The notes under the pieces were generated by a model. That model did not search any database. It was given only the letters and a program-made list of their open reading frames with translations, and had not been told where the DNA came from. A stretch of 28,820 bases of DNA from an uncultured Eubacteriales bacterium (GTDB taxonomy: Bacteria > Bacillota > Clostridia > Oscillospirales > Oscillospiraceae). A program made the position numbers and the translations under genes. The stretch spans positions 1-28,820 of the forward strand of contig CABRZO010000007.1 in NCBI GenBank assembly GCA_902475455.1, read 5' to 3'. Shown here piece after piece: positions 16,064 to 23,204 of the stretch; positions within the stretch are counted from its first letter, which is position 1, and every line of letters begins with the position of its first letter.

Positions 16064-16100
16064 AAAACCGTCCGGCTGGATTTCAGCCGGACGGTTTTTT
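16064..16100. terminator. Bidirectional terminator overlapping the end of the MFS gene
   Basis: AAAACCGTCCGGCTG (16064-16078), a 5-nt loop, then CAGCCGGACGGTTTT (16084-16098) and further Ts. It ends the pepD operon. The right arm and T-run also encode the last codons (KKPSG) of the convergent MFS gene, whose stop lies at 16083-16085. Confidence 0.9.
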
Positions 16101-17261
16101 CTGGGTTTGCGGGAACCCATCTCGACCCAGCCACAGCAGGGCGGACACCCCCAGGGCCACCCCCAGCAGCAGCCAGAAAATGCTGCCACTGCCCCAGCGC
16201 TGGTACACCGCCCCGAACAGCCAGCCGAAACCGGCCCGGCCCAGGGTGGACACGGCGGCGCTGGTGAGCACCGCCCCGGCGTAGTGCTCCCGGGGCACCA
16301 CCCGGCGCAGCAGGGTCAGGCTCACCGCCGTATACCCGCACACGCTGAACCCGTAGAGCAGCGAACCCGCCAGGAACACCGCCGGATTGGGGGCCAGGGC
16401 ATAGATGATGCACCGGAGGGCCAGGGCCAGGGTGGTGACCAGGGCGGCGGCGCAGAATCCCCAGCGTTTCAACCATCTGCCCCCCATCAGCGGTAGCAGA
16501 AGCAGCTCCGGCCCCACGCAAAACAGCGTGTTCCAGCTCAAAATGGAGGTGGGAGCCCCCATGGTGGTGACCAGATGGCTGCCCAGATAGGGCTGCAGGG
16601 CGCTCACCGCCACGCTGCCCTGGACCCCCAGGAGCAGGGCCAGCCGAAAGCCGGGCAGCCGGAACAGCGGCCAAACCCGGCCCAGCCCTTTGGGGGCGGG
16701 CCGGGTCAAAGGGGCGGGCCGGTGAAACCCCAAGGACAGCAGCCCGGCCGCCCCCACCAGGGTCAGATACAGGGGAAACAGGATCCGCCCCAATTCCCAG
16801 CGCTGGGCCAGAAAGCCCATGGCCATACCCCCGGCCAAAAAGCCCAGGGAACCAAAGCTGCGCAGAGAGCCGTAGTTCTGCCCCCGGGCCCCGCACAGCT
16901 CCACCGCCCCCTTGTCCGCCAGGGAGACGCAGGCGCTCCGGGCGGTCTCCCACAGAGCCCCCCAGAGCAGCGCCCCCGCCAGCCCTGTCTGGAGGCTGAG
17001 CAGCCCGGCCCCCGCCAGCACCGCCCCCAGGGCCCCGGTGAGCATCCAGCCCCCTTTGCCCGTCCGGTCCGCCCAGAGCCCCAACAGGGGCAGTACCGCC
17101 GCCGGAATTAAGGTGGTGAGGCCGTTGAACCAGCCCAATTCCCGGCCCCCAAAGCCCAGCTGCTGTTCCAGATAGACGTTCAGGTAGGAGGCCATACAGG
17201 CCTGGGCCCCGAAATAGCAGAAATAATACCCCCGCACCAGGGCCGCTTTTCTTGGGTTCAT
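16083..17261 (-). CDS. MFS transporter
   Basis: A 392-residue protein with about twelve hydrophobic segments. A MFS loop motif (GLWADRTGKGG) lies between helices 2 and 3 near residue 65. It resembles the LacY/nucleoside-symporter-like MFS branch, but the substrate is not deducible. It starts 15 nt after the CotF-like gene and could be co-transcribed with the two coat-type genes. The ribosome site before its ATG is weak (GGGGG). Its C-terminal end is built from the terminator hairpin. A longer overlapping open frame in the same region is an antisense or shifted shadow. Confidence 0.87.
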   Translation of the reverse strand: MNPRKAALVRGYYFCYFGAQACMASYLNVYLEQQLGFGGRELGWFNGLTTLIPAAVLPLLGLWADRTGKGGWMLTGALGAVLAGAGLLSLQTGLAGALLWGALWETARSACVSLADKGAVELCGARGQNYGSLRSFGSLGFLAGGMAMGFLAQRWELGRILFPLYLTLVGAAGLLSLGFHRPAPLTRPAPKGLGRVWPLFRLPGFRLALLLGVQGSVAVSALQPYLGSHLVTTMGAPTSILSWNTLFCVGPELLLLPLMGGRWLKRWGFCAAALVTTLALALRCIIYALAPNPAVFLAGSLLYGFSVCGYTAVSLTLLRRVVPREHYAGAVLTSAAVSTLGRAGFGWLFGAVYQRWGSGSIFWLLLGVALGVSALLWLGRDGFPQTQKKPSG

Positions 17262-17276
17262 GTAACGCCCCCGGCC

Positions 17277-17531
17277 TTACTGGGGGGCGGAGTTGGAAAA
17301 CTTGGTCTTGGCCTGGCTGATCTTGTCCCCGGGGGCCTGCTCCACCTGATACCAGCCCCGGCTCTGGGCCGCCTGAAAGAGCTCGGTCTGGGTGCTGTGG
17401 CTCTGGGTCAGGTCCTTGACAAACTCGTTGCGCAGGGCCAGGTTGACGCACTCCGAGGCGAAGAGGTCATAGTTGTTGCCCAGTTTTTTCTCCATGGTCA
17501 GCAGATCTGACATGCGCTCCTGATCGTTCAT
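17277..17531 (-). CDS. Small spore coat protein, CotF-like
   Basis: 84 residues. The segment MSDLLTMEKKLGNNYDLFASECVNLALRNEF resembles the helical Coat_F (ferritin-like) domain of spore coat proteins, ending with a polar tail. A CotF domain usually has four helices; this chain can supply about two, and the gene just upstream may supply the rest. GAGGAGG precedes the ATG. Presence implies a sporulating organism. Sporulation control is expected but I cannot point to a clear sporulation sigma promoter. Confidence 0.75.
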   Translation of the reverse strand: MNDQERMSDLLTMEKKLGNNYDLFASECVNLALRNEFVKDLTQSHSTQTELFQAAQSRGWYQVEQAPGDKISQAKTKFSNSAPQ

Positions 17532-17543
17532 CCCGTGTCCTCC

Positions 17544-17729
17544 TCACTGCAAAAAGCTCAAAAGGTTGGTATAGTTGGTCTTGTGCTGCTGGGCATAGCC
17601 CCGGAACTGGGCCTGCAGGGCCTGGTCGGCGGACTGCTGGGCGGCGTCCTGGTACTTGCAGTACAGCAGCTTTTCCAGCCCCAGCTGATCCTCCAGGGCC
17701 TGCAGCTCTTTGGTGGTGAGATTTGCCAT
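17544..17729 (-). CDS. Small helical coat-associated protein (CotF N-terminal-half-like)
   Basis: 61 residues, all helical in appearance: LTTKELQALEDQLGLEKLLYCKYQDAA followed by glutamine-rich amphipathic turns. Short proteins beginning MANLTTKEL lie directly upstream of CotF-like genes in many clostridia. GGAGGAAG is placed 5-6 nt before the ATG. The stop is 12 nt before the CotF-like start, so the two are translated from one message. Function is by association only; a pairing of the two into one four-helix unit is inferred. Confidence 0.72.
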   Translation of the reverse strand: MANLTTKELQALEDQLGLEKLLYCKYQDAAQQSADQALQAQFRGYAQQHKTNYTNLLSFLQ

Positions 17730-17797
17730 GAAACTTCCTCCTTTTTGGAATCTGGGGTTAGCTTGGCCCCGGGAGGAAAAACTATACGCCCCAAATA

Positions 17798-17845
17798 AAA
17801 AACCGCCCTTTCATCGGAAGCCGTTCCGATGAAAGGGCGGTTTTT
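17798..17845. terminator. Terminator after asnA
   Basis: Arms 17798-17819 and 17824-17845 are perfectly complementary (22 bp, core CCGCCCTTTCATCGG) around a GCCG loop, with A/T runs on both sides. It ends the minus-strand asnA transcript before the coat genes. Confidence 0.92.
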
Positions 17846-17856
17846 GAGTTGAGTTC

Positions 17857-18858
17857 TTACAGTAGCTGGATTCCGGCGTCCTTGCACACCTTCAGGGTGT
17901 CCTGATCCCAGAGGGAGGACTGGACCTCGCCGATGTGGGCCTTGCCCAGCAGCAGCATGCACAGCCGGCTCTGGCCGATGCCGCCGCCGATGGTGTAGGG
18001 TAGCTGGCCGCTCAGCAGCATCCGATGGAAGGGCAGCTCCCGGCGGTCATCGCAGCCCGCCAGGGTAAGCTGACGGTCCAGAGACTCGGGGCTGACCCGA
18101 ATTCCCATGCTGCTCACCTCCAGGGCGCAGCCCAGGGTGTCGTCCCAGAAGAACAGGTCGCCGTTCAGATTCCAGTCGTCATAGTCCGGGGCTCGGCCGT
18201 CGTGGGGCTTGCCGCTGCGGAGGGCGCCGCCGATGTTGCGGATGAAGGCGGTGTGGTGCTCCCGGACAAAGCGGTTCTCCCGCTGCCGAGGGGTGAGGTC
18301 GGGGTACATGTCCTCCAGCTCCTGGGTGGTGACAAAGGTCACCTCCCGCTCCAGCTCCACCTCCAGCTGGGGATACTGCCACTTCAGCTCATCCAGGGTG
18401 CCGCAGATGGCGGTGACAATGCGCCGCACCGTGTCCTCCAAAAAGGCGGGGACCCGGTCCTCCTCCAGGATGACCTTTTCCCAGTCCCACTGGTCCACAT
18501 AGATGGAGTGGAGATTGTCCAGCTCCTCGTCCCGGCGGATGGCGTTCATGTCCGTCACCAGGCCCTTGCCGGGCAAAAACTCGTAGGTATGCAGGGCCAT
18601 CCGCTTCCACTTGGCCAGGGAGTGGACCACCTCTGCGTCCTTGCCCACGGCGGGCACGTCAAAGCGTACCGGGCGCTCCACACCGTTCAGGTTGTCGTTG
18701 ATGCCGGTGGCCGGGTCCACCACCAGAGGGGCGGTCACCCGCACCAGATGCAGGGCAGCGCACAGCTTGGCCAGAAAGATATGCTTGATCCGCTCAATGG
18801 CCCGCTGGGTGTCGTAAAGCGAGAGCTGGGCGTGGTAATTTTCCGGAATAACAGTCAT
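17857..18858 (-). CDS. asnA: Aspartate-ammonia ligase (asparagine synthetase A)
   Basis: A 333-residue enzyme that makes asparagine from aspartate, ammonia and ATP. It is recognisable along its whole length: VIPENYHAQLSLYDTQRAI, DNLNGVERPVRFD, SLAKWKRMAL, the MNAIRRDEELDNLHSIYVDQWDWE block, and GGGIGQSRLCMLLL near the end, which is the class II aminoacyl-tRNA synthetase-like motif 3. The ATG at 18858 has AGGAGGGG upstream; an in-frame ATG at 18894 overlaps the promoter and is rejected. The leader from the predicted promoter is under 35 nt, leaving no room for a T-box riboswitch. Confidence 0.97.
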   Translation of the reverse strand: MTVIPENYHAQLSLYDTQRAIERIKHIFLAKLCAALHLVRVTAPLVVDPATGINDNLNGVERPVRFDVPAVGKDAEVVHSLAKWKRMALHTYEFLPGKGLVTDMNAIRRDEELDNLHSIYVDQWDWEKVILEEDRVPAFLEDTVRRIVTAICGTLDELKWQYPQLEVELEREVTFVTTQELEDMYPDLTPRQRENRFVREHHTAFIRNIGGALRSGKPHDGRAPDYDDWNLNGDLFFWDDTLGCALEVSSMGIRVSPESLDRQLTLAGCDDRRELPFHRMLLSGQLPYTIGGGIGQSRLCMLLLGKAHIGEVQSSLWDQDTLKVCKDAGIQLL

Positions 18859-18892
18859 GAAAAACCCCTCCTGATCGTTGTCATGTGGTGGC

Positions 18893-18921
18893 ATTTTACC
18901 ACTTTTGTCTCAATTTGGCAA
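18893..18921 (-). promoter_or_regulatory. Sigma-A promoter of asnA
   Basis: On the minus strand, TTGCCA (18921-18916) and TAAAAT (18898-18893) are 17 nt apart, placed 35 nt before the asnA ATG. Confidence 0.75.
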
Positions 18922-18953
18922 GGGCGGCCCCCGGAGTTTCGGACCCCGGGCCG

Positions 18954-18982
18954 TTGTGTTTTTTTCACCCCCCTGTTAAAAT
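18954..18982 (+). promoter_or_regulatory. Sigma-A promoter of the phospholipase C-like gene
   Basis: TTGTGT (18954-18959), 17 nt, then TAAAAT (18977-18982). The -10 lies 35 nt before the ATG of the downstream gene. Confidence 0.65.
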
Positions 18983-19017
18983 ATCACTTGAAACCCTATG
19001 CAAACGAGGAATGATCT

Positions 19018-19746
19018 ATGCCGGATTTTTATGCCCACCAGGTCTTTGGGGGCCTGGTCTTTTCCGCCCTGCCGGAGCCGGTGCGCCGCCGGCTGGAGCC
19101 GGAGCGGCCGGGCTGGCTGTGCGGGCTTTACGGGCCCGACCCGCTGTTTTTTTACCGCCTGCCCAGAACCACCGCCGTCAGCCGGGAGGGCCACGACCTC
19201 CATCGGCAGCCCCCGGGGCAGGTGCTGGAGCGTTACCACTCAGAAGCCGCCCGGAATACCCCCTGCGCCCTGGGCTATGCCGCCGGCTTTCTGTGCCATT
19301 ACATCCTGGACGCCGTCTGTCACCCCATTGTGAACCGGCTTGCCCAAGGCAACTCCCTGCGGCACACCCTGCTGGAGGGGGCCTTTGACCGGTCCCTGGT
19401 GCCCCCGGGGAGAGCGGGTCTGCCGGTCCGCTTGGGCCCGGACAGTCCCGCCTTTGCCGCCGCCGCCCTGGGCTATGAACAGGCGGGCCCTGAGGAATAC
19501 CGGCAGGCTTTCAAGCGCTTCTGCCAGGTCTCCATCCTGGCCGCCGGGCTGCGGCAGCTCACCCCAAACCGGCGCCGCCGCCCTCAAGGAGTGGCGGAAC
19601 TGCGGGAGGCCATGGAGGGGGCGGTGGCCCGGGGCGCCAGTCTGATCTGCCTGCTGCTGGACCGGCTGGAGACCGGGGCGGAACTGGACTTCTTGCCCAC
19701 CTTGGACTTTAACGGCCTGGAAACCGACGCATTCGCCCCGGTGTAA
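19018..19746 (+). CDS. Zinc-dependent phospholipase C family protein
   Basis: A 242-residue protein with the family pattern of N-terminal MPDFYAHQVFG (metal histidine H7), GLYGPDPLFFY, and the helix GYAAGFLCHYILDAVCHPI, which holds further histidine/aspartate zinc ligands. It lacks a signal peptide, unlike the secreted clostridial toxin, and belongs to the small intracellular-looking relatives common in Firmicutes. The natural substrate is unknown. GAGGAATG precedes the ATG. It appears monocistronic. A second regulatory region and the XRE regulator follow. Confidence 0.85.
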   Translation: MPDFYAHQVFGGLVFSALPEPVRRRLEPERPGWLCGLYGPDPLFFYRLPRTTAVSREGHDLHRQPPGQVLERYHSEAARNTPCALGYAAGFLCHYILDAVCHPIVNRLAQGNSLRHTLLEGAFDRSLVPPGRAGLPVRLGPDSPAFAAAALGYEQAGPEEYRQAFKRFCQVSILAAGLRQLTPNRRRRPQGVAELREAMEGAVARGASLICLLLDRLETGAELDFLPTLDFNGLETDAFAPV

Positions 19747-19772
19747 AAGCAGTTTGACGTGACTTTTCCCCA

Positions 19773-19796
19773 GTGTCAAAGAGATTTGATAGACAC
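19773..19796 (+). promoter_or_regulatory. Imperfect dyad upstream of the membrane XRE regulator
   Basis: GTGTCAAA-gaga-TTTGATAGACAC: outer GTGTC/GACAC and inner TCAAA/TTTGA arms, 45 nt before the regulator start. It is a possible operator. I could not place a confident promoter here. Confidence 0.3.
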
Positions 19797-19841
19797 ATTT
19801 TCCCCAAAGCCTTAAGATAACGGTGACAGGAGGTGACCGAG

Positions 19842-20489
19842 ATGGAGATCGGCCAAAAACTCAGGCAGGCCCGGCTGGACTGTCGCCTCACCCAGGAGGC
19901 GGTGGCGGAGCGGGTGGGCGTCACCCGCCAGACGGTATCCAACTGGGAGAACAACCGCTCCTACCCGGACATTGCCAGCCTGCTGGCTCTGGGAGATCTA
20001 TACTCCCTCACCCTGGACGAACTGCTGAAGGGGGATGTGGCTATGATCCGACATCTGGAAGAGAGCACCGATCTGGTCCGAAGCCGGGAACGGCTGTCCC
20101 GGCTGCTGGTGGTGCTGACCTATCTGGTCCTCTGGGCCCTGTCCATTCTGGCGTTCTGGGCGGGACTGAAGGAGGAGGCCATGCTCTACTCCATCGCCAT
20201 CTTCTATCTGGTGCTGCCCCTGACCACCCTGATTCTGGCGGGACTGGTGGGCCGAAATCAGTGCTGGACCGGGCTGCGGTGGCTGATGCTGCTGTTTTTC
20301 GGCTTCCTCTACATGCTGGCCCCCTACGCCACCTTCAGTGTGGCCAACATGCTGACGATGGAACGGTTTCGGCTCCCCGAACTGGCCGCCCTGCTGCCGG
20401 GACTGCTCTGTGCCGCGGCGGGTATGGGCATCGGCTGCGGCCTGCGGCGGCTGAACGATTGGCGCCAGCGCCGGAAAGCCCAGAGCTGA
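19842..20489 (+). CDS. XRE-type helix-turn-helix regulator with C-terminal membrane domain
   Basis: 215 residues. Residues 1-65 form an XRE/Cro HTH (LRQARLDCRLTQEAVAERVG then TRQTVSNWENNRSYPD), followed by a short linker. Four hydrophobic stretches (about residues 88-108, 115-138, 145-170 and 180-200) make a membrane domain, and the tail is basic. Such HTH-membrane proteins in Firmicutes often act as one-component sensors or are tied to nearby transport genes, but no transporter adjoins this one. AGGAGG at 19828 is best placed for the ATG at 19842; a GTG at 19833 overlaps the ribosome site. Ligand and targets are unknown. Confidence 0.88.
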   Translation: MEIGQKLRQARLDCRLTQEAVAERVGVTRQTVSNWENNRSYPDIASLLALGDLYSLTLDELLKGDVAMIRHLEESTDLVRSRERLSRLLVVLTYLVLWALSILAFWAGLKEEAMLYSIAIFYLVLPLTTLILAGLVGRNQCWTGLRWLMLLFFGFLYMLAPYATFSVANMLTMERFRLPELAALLPGLLCAAAGMGIGCGLRRLNDWRQRRKAQS

Positions 20490-20493
20490 CACA

Positions 20494-20522
20494 TTGCAAT
20501 CTCCTCCCCAGTGTGTTACAGT
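20494..20522 (+). promoter_or_regulatory. Promoter of the zinc-ribbon gene
   Basis: TTGCAA (20494-20499), 17 nt, then TACAGT (20517-20522), 32 nt before the ATG. It suggests the zinc-ribbon gene is transcribed on its own as well as by read-through from the regulator. Confidence 0.55.
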
Positions 20523-20554
20523 ATAAAAAACCTTGCACTTGGGAGGTGACCGCC

Positions 20555-21073
20555 ATGTTTTGCCGCATTTGCGGAGAGAAGATCCCCGACGACTCCCTGT
20601 TCTGCCCCCGGTGCGGCCGGGAAGTAGTGCTGGTGGAGGACGACTCGCCGGCGGTGGAAGTTCTGTCCGTACCCAAATCCTTTGAGACCCAGGTATTTTC
20701 CTTCCCGGAAGACACCACCTACGACCAGGCCTCGGTGCCGGTGAATCAGTGGCTCTCGGAGCGGGGTATCCAGATCCTGGAGGCCCGGTTCACCGTGGAC
20801 GCCATTCTGTTGGCGGGCACCATGGTGCCGGTGGTATCCTGTATTGAGATTGACTGGGCCCCGGAGGAGACTGACAAACGCTATCAACTGGGGGTCATGC
20901 TGGACTCCCGCTCCGACTTTGGCCTGGGCCGCAAAAAGGGAGCCACTCAGCTCCAGCGCCAGTTTGACCGGTGGCGCCAGCAGCACCCGGAGTACGAGGT
21001 AGCCGGTAAACAGGACCGCCAGATGTCCCTGGGCTGGACCAGCGCCTGGGCCACCTTCTTTTTCTACCGCTGA
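20555..21073 (+). CDS. Zinc-ribbon protein of unknown function
   Basis: 172 residues. The N-terminus is a classic double CxxC zinc ribbon (CRICGEKIPDDSLFCPRCG, residues 3-21). An acidic linker follows, then a compact domain with strands FETQVFSF, IQILEARFTVDAILLAG and VVSCIEIDW, and an aromatic-rich end (SLGWTSAWATFFFYR). I do not recognise this second domain. It has no signal peptide or membrane helix. GGGAGGTG precedes the ATG. It ends just before the hairpin array at 21102. Confidence 0.78.
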   Translation: MFCRICGEKIPDDSLFCPRCGREVVLVEDDSPAVEVLSVPKSFETQVFSFPEDTTYDQASVPVNQWLSERGIQILEARFTVDAILLAGTMVPVVSCIEIDWAPEETDKRYQLGVMLDSRSDFGLGRKKGATQLQRQFDRWRQQHPEYEVAGKQDRQMSLGWTSAWATFFFYR

Positions 21074-21101
21074 TGTTCCACCCCGCACCCAATGAAACAG
21101 C

Positions 21102-21137
21102 ACGCCCCAGCCGGTTTCAGTAAACCGGCTGGGGCGT
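21102..21137. repeat. 36-bp palindromic hairpin, copy A
   Basis: ACGCCCCAGCCGGTTT, loop CAGT, AAACCGGCTGGGGCGT. It is identical base for base to copy B at 21352. No T-run follows it on the plus strand, so on its own it is a poorer terminator than copy B. Confidence 0.95.
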
Positions 21138-21351
21138 GAGCTTGTCGAAAAAGGCCTGGGGCCCTTTTCGACAAAAGAGATGCATGCAGGACAGAGCTCG
21201 ATTGCTTGCGCAAAAGTCGCTCTGTCCTGCATGAGAAGTGTCATTTCCGAGGCACATGTCCCCGGAAATGACGGAATCAGGTTTTGTTCCGTCCTCTGCG
21301 GAGGACGGAATTCTGTGAAACAACCCAAACCTATGGTTTTTTGACAGTCTG

Positions 21352-21387
21352 ACGCCCCAGCCGGTTTCAGTAAACCGGCTGGGGCGT
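21352..21387 (+). terminator. 36-bp palindromic hairpin, copy B, followed by a T-run
   Basis: Same sequence as copy A, here followed by CTTTTTC, so it can act as a rho-independent terminator for plus-strand transcription. It ends 8 nt from the alr stop codon. On the minus strand the better T-run follows the GGGCC/GGCC stem near 21153-21164. Confidence 0.8.
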
Positions 21388-21395
21388 CTTTTTCT

Positions 21396-22487
21396 TCACA
21401 CATAGACCCGGGGCACCCGGGAGTCCACAAAGATGGGATTGACGGGCAGCTCCACCAGCTCCCCCACCCGGATTTCCTGGCCGGTGACATCCAGCACCGT
21501 GTCGCACATGCCCACCCGGCCCAACACCGGAAACCGCCGCTGGCCCGCCGCCAGGGCCTCCATTGCCTCCGGCTTCTGCCCTCCTCTCAGAGCCCTCAGT
21601 GCCCCCGAAAGTCTGCTGCCGGCTCCCGGGGCCCGGCGTTCCACCCCCAGTCCCTGGGTGTAGCCCATTCCCACCACTGCGATCCGGGTGGTCTGCCGGG
21701 CCGTAAAGCCGCCCCCATACCCCACGGTGCTGCCGGGGGCCAGGGTGCGCACCTCCCTGACCCGGGCCCGGAGGCTGCCGATGGGCTCAAAGCCCCACTG
21801 GTCCGGAAAGGGCAGCCGCCCCAGAAAGGCGGAGCCCACCCGCACCCCGTCCAGCTTGACCTGGGGGCTTTTCAACAGGGCCCAGGACTCCGCCAGATGG
21901 AGCATTCCCGGCTCCACCCCCGCCTGGGACAGCGCTCGGCAGAGCTGGGTCAGCCGCCGGTGCTGCCGCCGGGTCTCCTGACCCTCCTGTTCCGAGGACC
22001 GGCTCAGATGGGAGTAGGTGCCCCAGATGGTCATCCGCTCCAGGGAACGGGCCGCCTCCCAGATCTCCTGGGTCTGCTGCCAGGGGAAGCCGTAGCGGCC
22101 AAAGCCGGTGTCCACACAGAGCTGGACCCGGCCCCGGCAGTCCAGATGCCGGGCCGCCCCCTCCGCCGCCAAAGCCCCCTGCCGGGAGTCCAGGCAGAGG
22201 ATCAACTTTTGGTTCAGGGCCTCCTCCAGCTCCTCCCGGTCATAGAGGGGGGATAGCAGCATGATGTCCCCGGAGAGGCCCCAGCGCCGCAGCTCCAGGG
22301 CCTCCTCCAGTTCGCTGACCGCCAGGCAGTCCACTCCGTACTCCAGCAGATGGCCCGCCAGCTCCACCAGACCCAGGCCATAGCCGTTGCCTTTCACCAC
22401 GCCGATCACCCTGGTCTCCCCGGCCAGCCGCCGGACCAGACGGATGTTATGGTGCAGGGCGTGCTTTACAATCTTCAGCTCACACAT
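21396..22487 (-). CDS. alr: Alanine racemase-like PLP enzyme
   Basis: A 363-residue fold-type III racemase that would supply D-alanine (or another D-amino acid) for peptidoglycan. The PLP lysine is K32 in VVKGNGYGLG, and the second catalytic residue is Y257 in VGYGGGFTA. VDTGFGRYGF and LDGVRVGSAFLG match the barrel, and the C-terminal domain is present. The usual RxCMDQ motif reads RVGMCDTVLDVT, so the usual aspartate position is a cysteine and the glutamine an aspartate. AGGAGAGG precedes the ATG. The 226-bp region upstream, shared with a divergent gene, shows a GTTGTG-ACATA-GTTGTG direct repeat near 22560, but I find no convincing promoter for alr there. Confidence 0.85.
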   Translation of the reverse strand: MCELKIVKHALHHNIRLVRRLAGETRVIGVVKGNGYGLGLVELAGHLLEYGVDCLAVSELEEALELRRWGLSGDIMLLSPLYDREELEEALNQKLILCLDSRQGALAAEGAARHLDCRGRVQLCVDTGFGRYGFPWQQTQEIWEAARSLERMTIWGTYSHLSRSSEQEGQETRRQHRRLTQLCRALSQAGVEPGMLHLAESWALLKSPQVKLDGVRVGSAFLGRLPFPDQWGFEPIGSLRARVREVRTLAPGSTVGYGGGFTARQTTRIAVVGMGYTQGLGVERRAPGAGSRLSGALRALRGGQKPEAMEALAAGQRRFPVLGRVGMCDTVLDVTGQEIRVGELVELPVNPIFVDSRVPRVYV

Positions 22488-22654
22488 GACATCCTCTCCT
22501 TTGGACAGTGTTATTTCCTGCCCCTATCCTATCAAGGCCGTTCGGCGGAAAGTTCACCAAGTTGTGACATAGTTGTGTCCCAGGTGGATCCTCTGCCAAA
22601 AATTCACTTTTCCTGTCATTTTGTCAAAAATCCTCGGCAATTTCGATTTTCCAA

Positions 22655-22684
22655 TTGACGGCCCCCTGGGGTTCAGGGTAAAAT
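22655..22684 (+). promoter_or_regulatory. Promoter of the PsiE-like gene
   Basis: TTGACG (22655-22660), 18 nt, then TAAAAT (22679-22684), 29 nt before the ATG. Confidence 0.65.
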
Positions 22685-22713
22685 CAGAGCAGCTCAGAAA
22701 AGGAGGCTGCTCT

Positions 22714-23133
22714 ATGCAGGAAAAGACCCGCCGGGCCATCCAAAAGGCCTGCGACATCATCGATTTGTGCATCGCCCTGGCTGTGGGGCTGGGACTGCTG
22801 GTCTCGATCATTCTGTATATCCCCCTGGGGGTGGAGCTGCTGACCAGCTCCTCCGACACCGCCCCCTTCCTGCTGTTCCTGGAGGACATGTTCAACTTCA
22901 TCGTGGGGGTGGAGTTCATCAAAATGCTGTGCAAGCCCAGCTCCGAAAACGTCATTGAGGTGCTGGTGTTCCTGGTGGCCCGGCATATGATCATCGGCAC
23001 CAACTCCGCCGTGGACATCCTGCTGTCGGTGCTGGCGGTGGCCCTGCTCTACGGCACCCGGCTGCTGCTGCGGCACTTCAAGCAGCGCCAGGCAAAAACA
23101 CAGTCCCATCCCTCCGATTCGGAGGCAAAATAA
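22714..23133 (+). CDS. Small membrane protein, PsiE-like
   Basis: 139 residues with three to four hydrophobic helices. The core (FLEDMFNFIVGVEFIKML, then VLVFLVARHMIIGTN, then ILLSVLAVALLYGTRLLL) follows the pattern of PsiE, the phosphate-starvation-inducible small membrane family of unknown function. The match is by pattern only and moderately sure. The start at 22714 is set by AAAGGAGG; a longer frame reaching back to 22573 crosses the promoter and is rejected. The tail is basic then polar. No operon partner. A terminator follows. Confidence 0.7.
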   Translation: MQEKTRRAIQKACDIIDLCIALAVGLGLLVSIILYIPLGVELLTSSSDTAPFLLFLEDMFNFIVGVEFIKMLCKPSSENVIEVLVFLVARHMIIGTNSAVDILLSVLAVALLYGTRLLLRHFKQRQAKTQSHPSDSEAK

Positions 23134-23145
23134 GCAAAAAATAAC

Positions 23146-23193
23146 GGCGGAGCTGAACCCTTTTTCATAGGGTTCAGCTCCGCCAGTCTTTTT
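23146..23193. terminator. Terminator between convergent genes
   Basis: GGCGGAGCTGAACCC (23146-23160), a 9-nt loop, GGGTTCAGCTCCGCC (23170-23184), then AGTCTTTTTT. A-runs on the left make it usable in both directions, for the PsiE-like gene and the Cro-type regulator. Confidence 0.9.
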
Positions 23194-23204
23194 TCCAAAC
23201 CAAG

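Larger units (their letters stand above)
21102..21387. repeat. Hairpin array bounded by identical 36-bp palindromes (MITE-like or structured intergenic element)
   Basis: The 322-bp gap between the zinc-ribbon gene and alr is almost entirely hairpins. They are: copy A (21102-21137); TTGTCGAAAA/TTTTCGACAA (21142-21174); a 15-bp perfect stem CATGCAGGACAGAGC (21183-21197 with 21219-21233); GTCATTTCCG/CGGAAATGAC (21240-21272); TTCCGTCCTC-TGCG-GAGGACGGAA (21287-21310); a weak AAACC-TAT-GGTTT (21327-21339); and copy B (21352-21387). The sequences just inside the two outer hairpins are also inverted relatives (GAGCTTGTCGAAAAA against CAGACTGTCAAAAAA), which extends the terminal inverted repeat to about 50 bp. 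Short open frames inside it lack ribosome sites and are not credible genes. Confidence 0.8.

Noticed and set aside
15754..17451. A 565-codon minus-strand frame
   Set aside because: It runs antisense to the epimerase, across a strong terminator and out of frame with the MFS gene; its text is Gly/Pro/Arg shadow.
18859..18892. T-box riboswitch before asnA
   Set aside because: The predicted promoter leaves a leader of under 35 nt, too short for a T-box.
21117..21323. Small open frames inside the hairpin array
   Set aside because: They are made of palindrome sequence, lack ribosome sites and would read through the stems.
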